From: a virus
IMG/VR virus record: IMGVR_UViG_3300036715_000378
Span: 1 to 39,229 of that record
DNA length: 39,229 nt
Reading direction: 5' to 3' (one strand)
Every line of letters begins with the position of its first letter. The stretch's first letter is position 1. A program made the position numbers and the translations under genes. Below the pieces are notes generated by a model that saw nothing but the letters and a program-made list of their open reading frames with translations, was not told where the DNA came from and ran no database searches. Shown piece after piece: positions 25,346-33,721 of the stretch.

Positions 25346-26189
25346 TACTATATATACCGAATAAGGCTATCATAAAAAGGGCCCGCTCTAGCGGATCCGA
25401 TATTGTATCAGAGAAACTGATCTGAGATTCGGGAATAGCGTTATACTTTACTAATTCTCTCGAAATCATATCTAGCTGAGTTGGAGTTATCATTGATTTT
25501 AACAACGATTCTCTTAGAACTATTGGAGAAGTAGGTAAAGGTTTCATACCGAGCAAGCTACCAGAGTAACTAGTTGCTAGATAATTTAAAAAAGGTTTAG
25601 CAGAGTCTGTGACATACTTAATAACAATATTAATACCAGAGACTGGTACATAAGTAAAAGTCAATACGTTGTCGGTAATAGAATAAGCAGTAGGTTGAAC
25701 AAACACATCAGCCGCATAAACCAATACATTAGAGTAAAACCCCTCAGGTACAGTAAGAGTATAGGATGGCTTAGTTACACCATCAGTTATATGTACATCT
25801 TCAGTAAAGGTATACTCAGAAGGTATTTTGACGATAGAGTTTATTTGTGGAATAGTATTATATGGGAAAGACCCGCTATAACATTCCTGACATATTCCTC
25901 CTATAGCCGTGCAGCTATGAAGATTTCTTAAAGCAATCTTATATACTCCTTGGCCTAATAGGGAGGATATTCTAGTAGTTGTTATCGGTAAGTTAGTTGC
26001 CAGCTCTATATAACCGACTGCTCCAAATGTTAAGTCAGATACCTTACCTAGGGTTGTGCCGCAATCTAACTCTGTAACTTCTACAGACGGATTGAAAAGA
26101 CTATCTGCAAACTGAGACAGCATCTGTGAAGTATTTGGCAGATAATCAAATAAGTCTTCTAACAATAAGTAGGAGGTATAATTTCTCAT
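25332..26189 (-). CDS. Baseplate-region protein with RNA polymerase beta-prime-like zinc motif
   Basis: 285 residues. It lies among tail-hub genes, overlapping both neighbours. Four cysteines (43, 93, 100, 103) occur in ELDCGTTLGKV and LHSCTAIGGICQECYSG. The DCGT...C-x6-C-x2-C-Y-G arrangement closely follows the second zinc site of bacterial RNA polymerase beta-prime (E. coli Cys814, 888, 895, 898), with the same last two spacings but a shorter first gap (50 versus 74). The downstream part is beta-rich (VPEGFYSNVLVYAADVFVQP), more like a structural protein than polymerase. Whether the motif is derived from beta-prime or convergent is unresolved. A structural, metal-stabilised tail protein is the cautious call. 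Confidence 0.6.
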   Translation of the reverse strand: MRNYTSYLLLEDLFDYLPNTSQMLSQFADSLFNPSVEVTELDCGTTLGKVSDLTFGAVGYIELATNLPITTTRISSLLGQGVYKIALRNLHSCTAIGGICQECYSGSFPYNTIPQINSIVKIPSEYTFTEDVHITDGVTKPSYTLTVPEGFYSNVLVYAADVFVQPTAYSITDNVLTFTYVPVSGINIVIKYVTDSAKPFLNYLATSYSGSLLGMKPLPTSPIVLRESLLKSMITPTQLDMISRELVKYNAIPESQISFSDTISDPLERALFMIALFGIYSNVQV

Positions 26190-27598
26190 AAATATGCTCC
26201 CTTAGATGGAGTGTAGGGTGTGCCTGAACTTAGCAATGCTCTCTTGTCTCTGCCACTACTGCCAGAACGTAGGAAGGGGGCAGAGGAGGATAAAGCTCCT
26301 GATTTAAATAGTCTATTAATGGATTCAGATATTGTCTCTGGCATTCTAGATATAGAGCCTGAGGTATTCTTAAGACTTATTAAAGTACTACGTAGATCAT
26401 TAATAACTGATAGTGGTTCATTTATAATAGCATTTACACTATTCTCTACCATACTTACCAAGCCCATTGCTGCGGAACTTATAGAGCGAACATCTCTTAG
26501 AATACTCTTAATAGGATCTGTGAAGCTATTTAGGATACTTGTTATATCTCCAGTTGTAGCATGTACTATCTTTGTTATATTACTTATTATCCCATAGATG
26601 GGTGAGAACAGTCCTGAGGTTACTCCGAGCAAAGTAGAGGATATGTTAGTGTACGCGCCAATAGCATCAGCGAAACTGGCACCCGCTGACAGTAGAGAAT
26701 TCTTAATATCTGCCGGAATTAAAGAATCTACGCTAGAAGTCATTGATTCTATTGTAGTCTTTAAATTGTTTATACTATGTAAAGTTGCAAAACCTGTGAA
26801 ACTGGATTCAGCTCTACCAAAATCAATAAGTACTGCGTTGTTAGTCAACGGTACTGAAGGAATTATCGTGGCTATAGGGGTTATTGTCTTAGCTAATATT
26901 GTTATATTAAAAGGTATGTCAGTATCTCTAGCAGCGTTCTGAGAATACCCTAAAGTCATTATAGTACCAACAATCTGCATATTAGGCAGATTTATTTGAA
27001 CCAGTTGATGATTCTGAGCTAGCTGAGTACCCCGTAAGATGTATTGATATGCTTGAATAAAGTCTACGAACCAGTTATTATCAACGCTATCTATCAACAG
27101 GCCAGACAGGCTAAAGGTTACCGGCGATTTACCAAAGTAATAGACTACCTCTGTATCCCCAAACATCTCCGATACTTGAACTTTTTCAGATAACTGTGTT
27201 TGAATATCAGTTAACAAGAAGTTAGAAAAGCCATTATCAGAAACTAAGTCATTCATTGTATTGCTAAGACTAGAGTACAGTCCTGCAGAGTTTATTCCAC
27301 TTAGATTCTGCTGGCTGGTTCCGGTAAGTAGCTTAATAGAAGCAGGAGCTCCTCTATTAGTAAACTCTGTAGACTGACCATAATTGCCATTAGATGCCAC
27401 TCCAAGAGAGTCTTCAGGAGTATATCTAGGGCGAACGCTGAACAGTCTCTCTTCTTTATTCTTAGCTACTAAATCTAAATTACTAGCAGTCTGAGACTTA
27501 TCTGCGGCTGCAATAAAGTTAGAAATAGCAGAGGGCACAGTGCTACTAGGGTAAGTAGTAGGAAGCATACTATCGGCAAAAGTAGTGAAGTTAGTCAT
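26186..27598 (-). CDS. Tail/baseplate structural protein between tape measure and hub
   Basis: 470 residues. Residues about 140-245 carry a pattern seen in large-phage tail proteins: VYYFGKSPVTFSLSGLLIDS, NNWFVDFIQAYQYILRGTQLA, NLPNMQIVGTIMTLGY, DIPFNITILAKT. C-terminal to it is a long, helical Ser/Ile/Leu-rich region (about 280-430) that could form coiled or bundle structure, then a charged tail. It overlaps the 72-residue gene by one base and the next gene by 4 bases. The role is probably tail-end or hub-associated, like DNA-circulation or LysM-type tail proteins in other phages. That is inferred from gene order only. Confidence 0.55.
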   Translation of the reverse strand: MTNFTTFADSMLPTTYPSSTVPSAISNFIAAADKSQTASNLDLVAKNKEERLFSVRPRYTPEDSLGVASNGNYGQSTEFTNRGAPASIKLLTGTSQQNLSGINSAGLYSSLSNTMNDLVSDNGFSNFLLTDIQTQLSEKVQVSEMFGDTEVVYYFGKSPVTFSLSGLLIDSVDNNWFVDFIQAYQYILRGTQLAQNHQLVQINLPNMQIVGTIMTLGYSQNAARDTDIPFNITILAKTITPIATIIPSVPLTNNAVLIDFGRAESSFTGFATLHSINNLKTTIESMTSSVDSLIPADIKNSLLSAGASFADAIGAYTNISSTLLGVTSGLFSPIYGIISNITKIVHATTGDITSILNSFTDPIKSILRDVRSISSAAMGLVSMVENSVNAIINEPLSVINDLRSTLISLKNTSGSISRMPETISESINRLFKSGALSSSAPFLRSGSSGRDKRALLSSGTPYTPSKGAYL

Positions 27599-27816
27599 TA
27601 TTTAATATCGAAGTCAATTATCTCTAGAACTATCTCATCTTCCAGAGTTTTACGTTGTCCAAATAGACCACCAAACTGAGGAGGTATATAGTCTATTCCT
27701 GCATTCTGTGCTCTTAAATTATCATAGGTTCCGCTTACTTGTCGTATGTATAATTCGTAAGGTGTTATAGATACCAGCTTAGGCAGTACTTTAGTTGTTG
27801 GTTTTTGTATTGGCAT
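27598..27816 (-). CDS. Small tail protein, unknown
   Basis: 72 residues. N-terminal basic stretch (PIQKPTTKVLPKLVSI), then YELYIRQVSGTYDNLRAQNA and a Pro/Gly turn (IPPQFGGLFGQRK), ending in acidic strands. The stop overlaps the next ATG (TAATG). It lies directly after the tape-measure gene (1-base gap). Small proteins at this position often help connect the tape measure and the hub, but no family is recognised. Confidence 0.55.
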   Translation of the reverse strand: MPIQKPTTKVLPKLVSITPYELYIRQVSGTYDNLRAQNAGIDYIPPQFGGLFGQRKTLEDEIVLEIIDFDIK

Positions 27817-27817
27817 A

Positions 27818-30800
27818 TTATTTCTTTAAATGAAGTTTTTCCTTAACCCAGTCACTTAATGCATTTTTTCCAAAAGCATCTACATACGTACCAAACTGCT
27901 CTACGTATTCCCCCAGCTTATTAACGGAATCTGAGTTAAGTGCGGTATCAGTATCTATTTTACCTTCCTTTTGGAGTTGCCAAATCTGGTCCATACGGTC
28001 TTGCTTAGCCTGATACGCAGCCAACATAGATCTTCTAACGTCTGGGTCATCGACCATGTCTATATATTTGGGGTGGGGATCAACAACAGATAGCTTATTA
28101 CTTTTTGCATACTGCATACCTATTATATTTCTTCTGGTACTAGAGTCCTTAACTCCTTTAAGACTCTTATCTAGCTCTGCAGCTCCATCCTTACCTAAGT
28201 ACTGCTCTTTATTAGCCATGACTTTGGTCTCTAAGTCAGCATCATCAGCAAAACCTCCAAACTTAAGAGCCGCTGTTATTACTCCCTTATCCATAGCCAA
28301 GTTAGATATATATTGAGCCCTATCTCTAACGTTACCACCGTAGCGGGCAGTCATATCCTTAAAGGCACCATACAAAGGGTCATTTTTAGACATAGTCCCT
28401 TTGCCATCACCGTACTCATCTCTCTTCTTAAGGTAATCTGCATCAGTGAGTCCTGCTAACATGTGAGCGTGTCCGATAGTGATCTCTTTCTGAATATCAG
28501 ATGAGGCTCCTCCTTTGTCACTTATTATTGTTCTCAATAAAGAAGATATCTTAGCGGGCTGCCCCCCTCCACCATCATGTTTAGCTATTTCTGCCCCGTC
28601 TAGGGTCTCTAATACCTTAGACTGATCACTCAACCCTACTACACCAGCCTTAACTAAACTCTCATAAGCTGCTTTTTTCTCAGATGGCGTTTTAGCATTC
28701 AACAAAGCATTGGCTGCGGTTTGAGCTTCAGCTCCTAGATCACCCTTAGCTGCTTTGTTTATTTTATCGATAGTTGCTAGGCTACCTAACCTAGCCGCTT
28801 TACCAATAGAAGAGGAGGTTACATTAGAGTATCCGCTGGAAGTGGCGTCTCCAAATTTCTCATCTTTTCTAAATAAGGTATCGCCATACACAGCACTGCC
28901 ATACTTCTTCTCTAAGGCGTCTCCAAGTACGGCCACAGGGTTGAGCATCCTAGTCATATCCTCGCTACCTGCAGCCCGTAAGGCTTTAAGATTTTGCCTA
29001 ACTGGGTATATTACATTATTAAGAATACCATTACCTAAACCATTTTGGTTCTCAATTTGTGATAATGTGTCTGATGTAAGACCATTAACGGCCTGTACAC
29101 TTTGAGCTATAGACTTAGGATCTTTACCTGCGTGTAGAGCTACAAGCTCTGCTCTAGCTTCCTCAGGGCTCATTCCCATAAGTCTAGTCATAACAACAAA
29201 AGCCTTATTACCGTCTGCTAGCCCTGTTTTTTTATCTATAAAGTTAGGTATTAAACTTCCAACCTTCATGATCTGATCTTGAATACTGAGTACTCCACCT
29301 CTTTCTTTAAGCTGAGCAGTCCTCATCATATTATCATTCAACTCCATCTTTCCAAGAGCTGCCATAGGATCTTTAGCAAAGTCTGCACCAAAATTAGATA
29401 TAGTACCAGCTACGCTATTACTACTATTCCCGGTCATGTATTGGTTGTATAAACCCATTCTATTAAAGGTTGTTTGGCCTGCGTTTATACTGCCGCTGAC
29501 TAAGGACTGGGTAGCACCTTCTACCCCGCCCATCATAGCCATAGTAGAGTTATTTATTAACCCTGTGCGGTATGCGGAAGAAAATCCTGCCATAGCGTGT
29601 CCGGCTACTATCTGCCCCATATATGGGACTATGCCGTTGGCTTGGGCTAGGTATTGGCCTTGTGCGCCAACAGTATTCATCATACGCTGTGTAGATATAC
29701 CCGCTATAGCGGAAGACATGGCTATAGAGGACATTACTCCTCCCATGCCTCCCATAGATACACCGGCCGATTTAAGTTTAACAATAGTCTCTATGCTATT
29801 TTTTATATCCGGATCGTTGGTTAAGTTCATCATCATTTTGACGATCTTAGCAATATCCTTAACCTTGCCTGATATTTGACCTACAGAGGAGTTGTCCAAT
29901 AAACCTGCTCTAGCTGATAGGTCGGCAACTTTTCCCATTCCGAATTCATCTAAAGTATAATCTTTTATACCTGCCTGAGTTATGCTAGAAGCAGTCTTAT
30001 ACGCAGCTGTCCTAGATAACCCTCTACCAGTTAAAACATCGCCATCCGAACCGCCTAGAGTAACGTGGGCAAAGTTACTACGTAAAGTACTAGCAGTTCC
30101 TCTGGTAGCTATATAGGGATTGAAGAAAGCCTGTTGGGCTGCTTCTACTCCTCCTTGCGCTAAAAGCATGGGTATACTTAGTCCTCCTACAACACCACCA
30201 AGAACCCCCGCTGCTCCTTCAAAACCAGCTGCTGTAGCCAATCCTGCTGCTCCACCAAGTAGTCTTCCTCCAGTCATGAAGTTAGCTGCGCCGAACAAAC
30301 CTTTCATTGCACCTCGTCCAGCCGAAGCTCCAAAAGCTGCAAAAATACCCTGTCTGGCTCCTGCTGCACCAACAGTACCGCCAATGTCAGCAGCCCCGCT
30401 CATAGCAGCTTTCCAAGCTTCAGCCCCTTTCATTCCAGTGCCAGTGGTGCCGCCCCACAGAGCGTCCCAACCCATAGCCGCTCTACCAGAAAAGGAGCTT
30501 GCTCCCCCTACTCTAGTGGTAGTAATCTGACCAAGCTTATAGGCAAGGAATGCGGAAGCTGCCGGAGCTACTATCTTTTGTGCTCCCCAAGTAGCTGCAT
30601 CAGCAGGAGTATTAGATAGCCCATCATAGAACTGTTGGTTATAGTCATTAGGGTTGCCCCATTTTGGGGCGGATGCCGCAAAAGGGTTTAAAAGGGCATT
30701 GGCAGATCTAAAGAACCCAGGATTACCTGAGTACCCAGCTCCTTGTTGTCCGCCGTATCCTGGACGGTATGGTGCAGTATAACTAGGCGTTAGGTATGCA

Positions 30801-30898
30801 GAGTTCATTCCCCAATTTCCACCATTAGTGTTCATTGGGTTCAGAGGATCTTGAAAAGAGTTAAAGCCAGTATTGGCGGTGGTGCTAAATATAGACAT
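27818..30898 (-). CDS. Tape measure-like protein
   Basis: 1026 residues, the longest gene of the window. It immediately follows the frameshifted chaperone gene, the classical place of the tape measure protein. The N-terminal 100 residues are Gly/Asn/Pro-rich. A hydrophobic Ala/Gly region with helix-breaking turns follows (about 100-270, e.g. LLGGAAGLATAAGFEGAAG, GGVVGGLSIPMLLAQGG). Then come long helical segments with Gly-rich motifs (VSMGGMGGVMSSIAMSS). The C-terminus is charged and helical. Tape measure proteins set tail length and are ejected into the host membrane. At roughly 0.15 nm per residue the tail would be about 150 nm, an estimate only. It starts with a TAATG overlap on the chaperone stop. 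Confidence 0.75.
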   Translation of the reverse strand: MSIFSTTANTGFNSFQDPLNPMNTNGGNWGMNSAYLTPSYTAPYRPGYGGQQGAGYSGNPGFFRSANALLNPFAASAPKWGNPNDYNQQFYDGLSNTPADAATWGAQKIVAPAASAFLAYKLGQITTTRVGGASSFSGRAAMGWDALWGGTTGTGMKGAEAWKAAMSGAADIGGTVGAAGARQGIFAAFGASAGRGAMKGLFGAANFMTGGRLLGGAAGLATAAGFEGAAGVLGGVVGGLSIPMLLAQGGVEAAQQAFFNPYIATRGTASTLRSNFAHVTLGGSDGDVLTGRGLSRTAAYKTASSITQAGIKDYTLDEFGMGKVADLSARAGLLDNSSVGQISGKVKDIAKIVKMMMNLTNDPDIKNSIETIVKLKSAGVSMGGMGGVMSSIAMSSAIAGISTQRMMNTVGAQGQYLAQANGIVPYMGQIVAGHAMAGFSSAYRTGLINNSTMAMMGGVEGATQSLVSGSINAGQTTFNRMGLYNQYMTGNSSNSVAGTISNFGADFAKDPMAALGKMELNDNMMRTAQLKERGGVLSIQDQIMKVGSLIPNFIDKKTGLADGNKAFVVMTRLMGMSPEEARAELVALHAGKDPKSIAQSVQAVNGLTSDTLSQIENQNGLGNGILNNVIYPVRQNLKALRAAGSEDMTRMLNPVAVLGDALEKKYGSAVYGDTLFRKDEKFGDATSSGYSNVTSSSIGKAARLGSLATIDKINKAAKGDLGAEAQTAANALLNAKTPSEKKAAYESLVKAGVVGLSDQSKVLETLDGAEIAKHDGGGGQPAKISSLLRTIISDKGGASSDIQKEITIGHAHMLAGLTDADYLKKRDEYGDGKGTMSKNDPLYGAFKDMTARYGGNVRDRAQYISNLAMDKGVITAALKFGGFADDADLETKVMANKEQYLGKDGAAELDKSLKGVKDSSTRRNIIGMQYAKSNKLSVVDPHPKYIDMVDDPDVRRSMLAAYQAKQDRMDQIWQLQKEGKIDTDTALNSDSVNKLGEYVEQFGTYVDAFGKNALSDWVKEKLHLKK

Positions 30899-31278
30899 TA
30901 GATATTCATTCCAGATACTACGTAGTTACCTCGATCATCCATCTTCATTGTAGGTCTTAAAGTGCTTATTCTAGCGTACTCCTCAAACATAGCTTCTTCC
31001 TTGGAAGATATAGAAGGCTGAGCGGTTGATGCATCTACCGGATATCCTAGCTCTAGAGAGACGTAGTCATTCCATAAACTTGTTACTTTGTGTACTTGCT
31101 CAGCAGTAGTAGAAGTACCCATGGCTATTTGAGCTATCAACCCATTAATCTTTAGCTTCTTAGTAGCCTCTTGAATTATGAACTTCTGAAGCACATAGTC
31201 TTGAGGGGATCCTAAGCGAGGAACCTTCACCCCTGAGACGAATAGTTGTAATCTCCTATTCGCCCAAGGTTCATTTAA
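30898..31278 (-). CDS. Tail chaperone T extension, reached by -1 frameshift
   Basis: 126 codons in the -1 frame relative to the upstream gene. Reading begins at the TTA of the slippery region and continues LNEPWANRRLQLFVSGVK, then VPRLGSPQDYVLQKFIIQE. There is no ATG, GTG or TTG between the upstream stop and a GTG 48 bases in, although the sequence before that GTG is protein-like. This means it is almost certainly made as a fusion to the upstream chaperone, as gpG-T of lambda. A shorter GTG-initiated product (31230-30898, 110 residues) is possible too. It ends by overlapping the tape-measure ATG. Confidence 0.7.
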   Translation of the reverse strand, partial: LNEPWANRRLQLFVSGVKVPRLGSPQDYVLQKFIIQEATKKLKINGLIAQIAMGTSTTAEQVHKVTSLWNDYVSLELGYPVDASTAQPSISSKEEAMFEEYARISTLRPTMKMDDRGNYVVSGMNI

Positions 31279-31820
31279 AAATTTTCTTCACCTTCTCTAC
31301 ATGCCATCTCTACTTTAGAATCGAAATTCGCTAGAGTATCAATTAGGACCGATACAATAAAAATAGGTAACTTATTAATAAACTTGTAAGTAGCTTCTTG
31401 CCCTAAAGCACTTAGTTCTTTACCAGAGTAGTTTACTAAAGAGTAAGATAAGTTAAGCATTGCTTTATGTTCTTGCACAGTAGAGACTAGATTATAAGGA
31501 GTGTTGTCTATCTCACGAGAGATCTTTAGTGTTTCTTCTGCAGATCTACTTCTAAGAGTTATAGGAAGTTTACCTTTAATAGTAGTTGTTTCCGTGTATT
31601 CACCTTGAAATAACAGAGTGTCGAAAACTGCATATAGTTCCTCTTTAGTCCATTTAGGTTTAGCTTCTACTACACCAGTAGGTTCTACGGCTGGTGCAGC
31701 GGGTGTTTCAACACCTGGCTCACTTGGAAGCTCTGCTTCTACAAAAGTAGCGGCTTTAGCAGCTTTACTCTTTGATACGTTTACTACAGGTACTTCGTCA
31801 AAACTGGTGTTATTAGACAT
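31275..31820 (-). CDS. Tail assembly chaperone G-like
   Basis: 181 residues. The N-terminal 60 residues are low-complexity (Ala, Pro, Glu, Val). The C-terminal 120 are a folded helical domain (KWTKEELYAVFDTLLFQGEY, LRSRSAEETLKISREIDNTP, KFINKLPIFIVSVLIDTLAN). It ends in GEENF with a slippery AAATTTT immediately before its stop. Position before the T extension and the tape measure fits the tail assembly chaperone that holds the tape measure before tube polymerisation. There is no sequence hallmark other than this context, so family naming is by organisation. Confidence 0.68.
   Translation of the reverse strand: MSNNTSFDEVPVVNVSKSKAAKAATFVEAELPSEPGVETPAAPAVEPTGVVEAKPKWTKEELYAVFDTLLFQGEYTETTTIKGKLPITLRSRSAEETLKISREIDNTPYNLVSTVQEHKAMLNLSYSLVNYSGKELSALGQEATYKFINKLPIFIVSVLIDTLANFDSKVEMACREGEENF
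31278..31284 (-). promoter_or_regulatory. -1 ribosomal frameshift site AAATTTT
   Basis: On the minus strand the 0-frame codons are GAA GAA AAT TTT TAA. The heptamer A AAT TTT fits X XXY YYZ. Slipping back by one puts the ribosome on AAA TTT and the next codon TTA leads into the 126-codon extension. The stop is right after the slippery heptamer, which favours short overlap. No strong downstream hairpin was recognised by eye. Confidence 0.72.
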
Positions 31821-31860
31821 TTATTCTATTTCCTTATTAAGATTATTTTAGGCTATCGGG

Positions 31861-33495
31861 TTATTCGTCATCATGGTTGGTATATGTAAAATCGCCACGT
31901 AGAATCATTAACCCTATATTTGCAAATACTACACTATGAACCCAGTCATCAGAGCCATCATCATCTTTACGATATAGTCTCTTACCTGCTCTAGATTCTT
32001 CTTCGAACATACATAATGCATGATCCCAGTACTTGCCTGTTATTTCAAAACTAGGTGCTTCAAAAAACTTTCTACCTAATTTGAATTTCATTATAACAGA
32101 GTCTATGCAAGATGTCCTATCTGCTGCGTAATATCTACCATCCTTATCCCAACGCAGGGTGTTCTTTGCTGTAACGTAGTTAATAGATACTACTTTATCA
32201 TGGCCCAGTTTATTAGCCAACAACTCCCACTGAAGCTTACCGACTCCTCTGTCCATAGACATAATCTGGCAATTGAACTGAGTGTACAAGTCTGCTGCGC
32301 GTTTAACTTGATCGAGAATGTCAGTACCCTGAACTATCTCACTATGTAGTAAGTAAAGCTTACCCATGTAGTCTGAGCCAATAACAGAGAAGGCAGTAAA
32401 GGATTTAGTTGTTCCGGTCACAGACCAGTCACACCCAATCACTACCTGGTTTAAACCACGGTAGTCGGTTGGCCAGCAAGTGTCAAACTCTTTCTTGTCT
32501 GGGTTACAACAGTTGCGAGCTTCTGTTAGAGATAAGATTCTACCCCCACTACCTGAAGCAATGCCGAACACCTCATTACACAACTTAGGTAAAGAATAGT
32601 CTCTAATTTTTTCCTGTAAGTCAGCCCATTTGTTTGGAGCTACTCGAGAGCCAAAGATAATCTGAGGCATGTGAAAACCCATAGACTCATTAGAAGGTTT
32701 CATAGATACCCACTGTCCAGTAGTAATGTCTATTGGTTTAAAGCAGTGTGGGCAGGAAGGACCTAATTTAGAGGAAGAAATTAATAGACATGTTTCTAAG
32801 TCATGAGGGACGGCATACTTACCACAATGAGTACACTTGGTTACCCACTCATTTTGACAGCTACGTTTCCACAGCAAGTCTAAACTACCGCCTTCATTTT
32901 TTGCAGTACCAGTGAAGCGTTTGTATGCATAAGGAGAAGCTGCTAAAGTCTCTTGAAGAATAGGAATAGTATCTAAAGAGATGTCTTGAATCTCGTCCAT
33001 CAATAAGCTATCCGCGTTTACTCCTCGAACTCTATCTGCAGAAGCTTCTGTGTCAGCGTAGCCAAGATATATGATAGAGCCATTAGTAAAGCTCTTCTGG
33101 AATACGTTCTTCTTAGTAGAAGGATCTGTAAAGTGTTTCTTGATAAGCGGATTAGACATGTAAGGGTCTAGGTAGGCTGTCGAGAATCTCGAAGTCTGCC
33201 CACTCAAAGGTGCTATATACAATGTGTTAAAGTAATTCCGGATTATGCTCTGTGAAATAGAGGCACCGCCCATCATTACGGATTTGCCGATCAGCAAATA
33301 TCACCCCCCCATCTTGCTCCAATTTCAGAAGACTAGACAGGGGGGTGACTACTGCCGCCCCGCAACCAGCACTAGGCTTTTAGGAGTTATATCATACACT
33401 GGAATAAAAGGTTCATATCCGTTAAAGGATAAAGGCTTACCTTTTAATCGTAGAATTGATTTAGCAAAGTCTGAAGGCTTAATATCAAATTTCAT
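31861..33495 (-). CDS. Terminase large subunit, interrupted in its Walker A motif
   Basis: ATPase-nuclease that packages DNA into the procapsid. The start at 33495 (AAGGAAT ribosome site) gives 48 residues ending LVLVAGRQ and a TAG. After 60 nt with three in-frame stops the same frame continues IGKSVMMGG. Together this gives AGRQ-IGKS, the Walker A of terminases, so both parts clearly belong to one gene. Walker B is in ADSLLMDEIQD. Zinc-type pairs CTHC and CPHC lie about 150-185 residues into the second part. The nuclease domain has VIGCDWSVTG and DRGVGKLQWE. The second part could also start at TTG 33297 (478 residues). Packaging activity depends on how the gap is bridged. Confidence 0.85.
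33292..33354 (-). other. 60-nt stop-containing hairpin inside the terminase P-loop
   Basis: The inserted segment is 33292-33351, following codon CAG (33354-33352). It contains TAG first and two TGA, all in frame. The core is a perfect 9-bp inverted repeat (TCACCCCCC at 33348-33340 and GGGGGGTGA at 33309-33301) with a 30-nt loop. CAGTAG can extend it by pairing with TTGCTG (two wobbles) over a 3-nt bulge, so the helix starts at the last codon before the gap and ends at the last triplet before it resumes. Inside the loop GGAG stands ahead of an ATG, and GGGGGGTGAT before TTG resembles an extended Shine-Dalgarno sequence. Confidence 0.75.
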
Positions 33496-33514
33496 TTAGT
33501 ATTCCTTGTTAAGT

Positions 33515-33533
33515 AAAAGCCGTAGGCTTTTTT
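33515..33533 (+). terminator. Small terminator-like hairpin between divergent operons
   Basis: AAAAGCC / GGCTTTT, 7-bp stem with a 3-nt loop, followed by more T on the plus strand. It lies 20 bases upstream of the terminase ATG and before the plus-strand promoter region. On the plus strand it could stop antisense transcripts coming through the terminase; on the minus strand it would sit in the terminase leader. Strength is uncertain. Confidence 0.45.
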
Positions 33534-33580
33534 ATTAGTAGTAGTAGTTTAACACGTTTCAATAAAAGCGATTCTATTGG

Positions 33581-33588
33581 TATAAATA
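33581..33588 (+). promoter_or_regulatory. TATAAATA box, T4 late-promoter-like
   Basis: The exact octamer of T4 late promoters (recognised there by gp55 with host polymerase). It sits about 134 bases before the Ubl gene ATG on the plus strand. The window also encodes a sigma-like protein, so a late-type promoter is plausible. AT-rich DNA can produce the octamer by chance. Confidence 0.4.
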
Positions 33589-33629
33589 ATATAGACAGAT
33601 ATGTTAGCTATTGATTGCCGTGTGGCTCA

Positions 33630-33646
33630 TATAATCTATAGATTAT
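33630..33646. promoter_or_regulatory. TATAAT box overlapped by 16-bp palindrome
   Basis: TATAAT (33630-33635) overlaps the perfect palindrome ATAATCTATAGATTAT (33631-33646). It lies about 90 bases before the Ubl ATG. No good -35 box is seen at 17 bp (GCTATT), so the promoter call is weak. The palindrome is a candidate operator for a dimeric regulator. A second inverted repeat, TTTCG-TTAAG-CGAAA, follows at 33649-33663. Confidence 0.4.
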
Positions 33647-33721
33647 TTTTTCGTTAAGCGAAACAAACTCTGTCTAATTTTTTTTATCGATACTAAAAAT
33701 TTTAACTTTTAAGGAAATAAT

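Noticed and set aside
29436-30530. Long plus-strand open frames opposite the tape measure gene
   Set aside because: They are antisense frames caused by the Ala/Gly-rich coding strand (Pro/Ala-rich products); no ribosome sites, and the minus gene explains the region.
33349-33351. Recoded stop codons (alternative genetic code) as explanation for the terminase gap
   Set aside because: Both TAG and TGA occur in the gap, and both are used as normal stops elsewhere in the window (TAG after the E1 gene, TGA after the 224- and 157-residue genes).
33282-33357. Simple excision between the CGGCA direct repeats flanking the terminase gap
   Set aside because: Joining at these repeats shifts the frame and does not restore GKS; only removal of exactly 60 nt (or another multiple of three) does.
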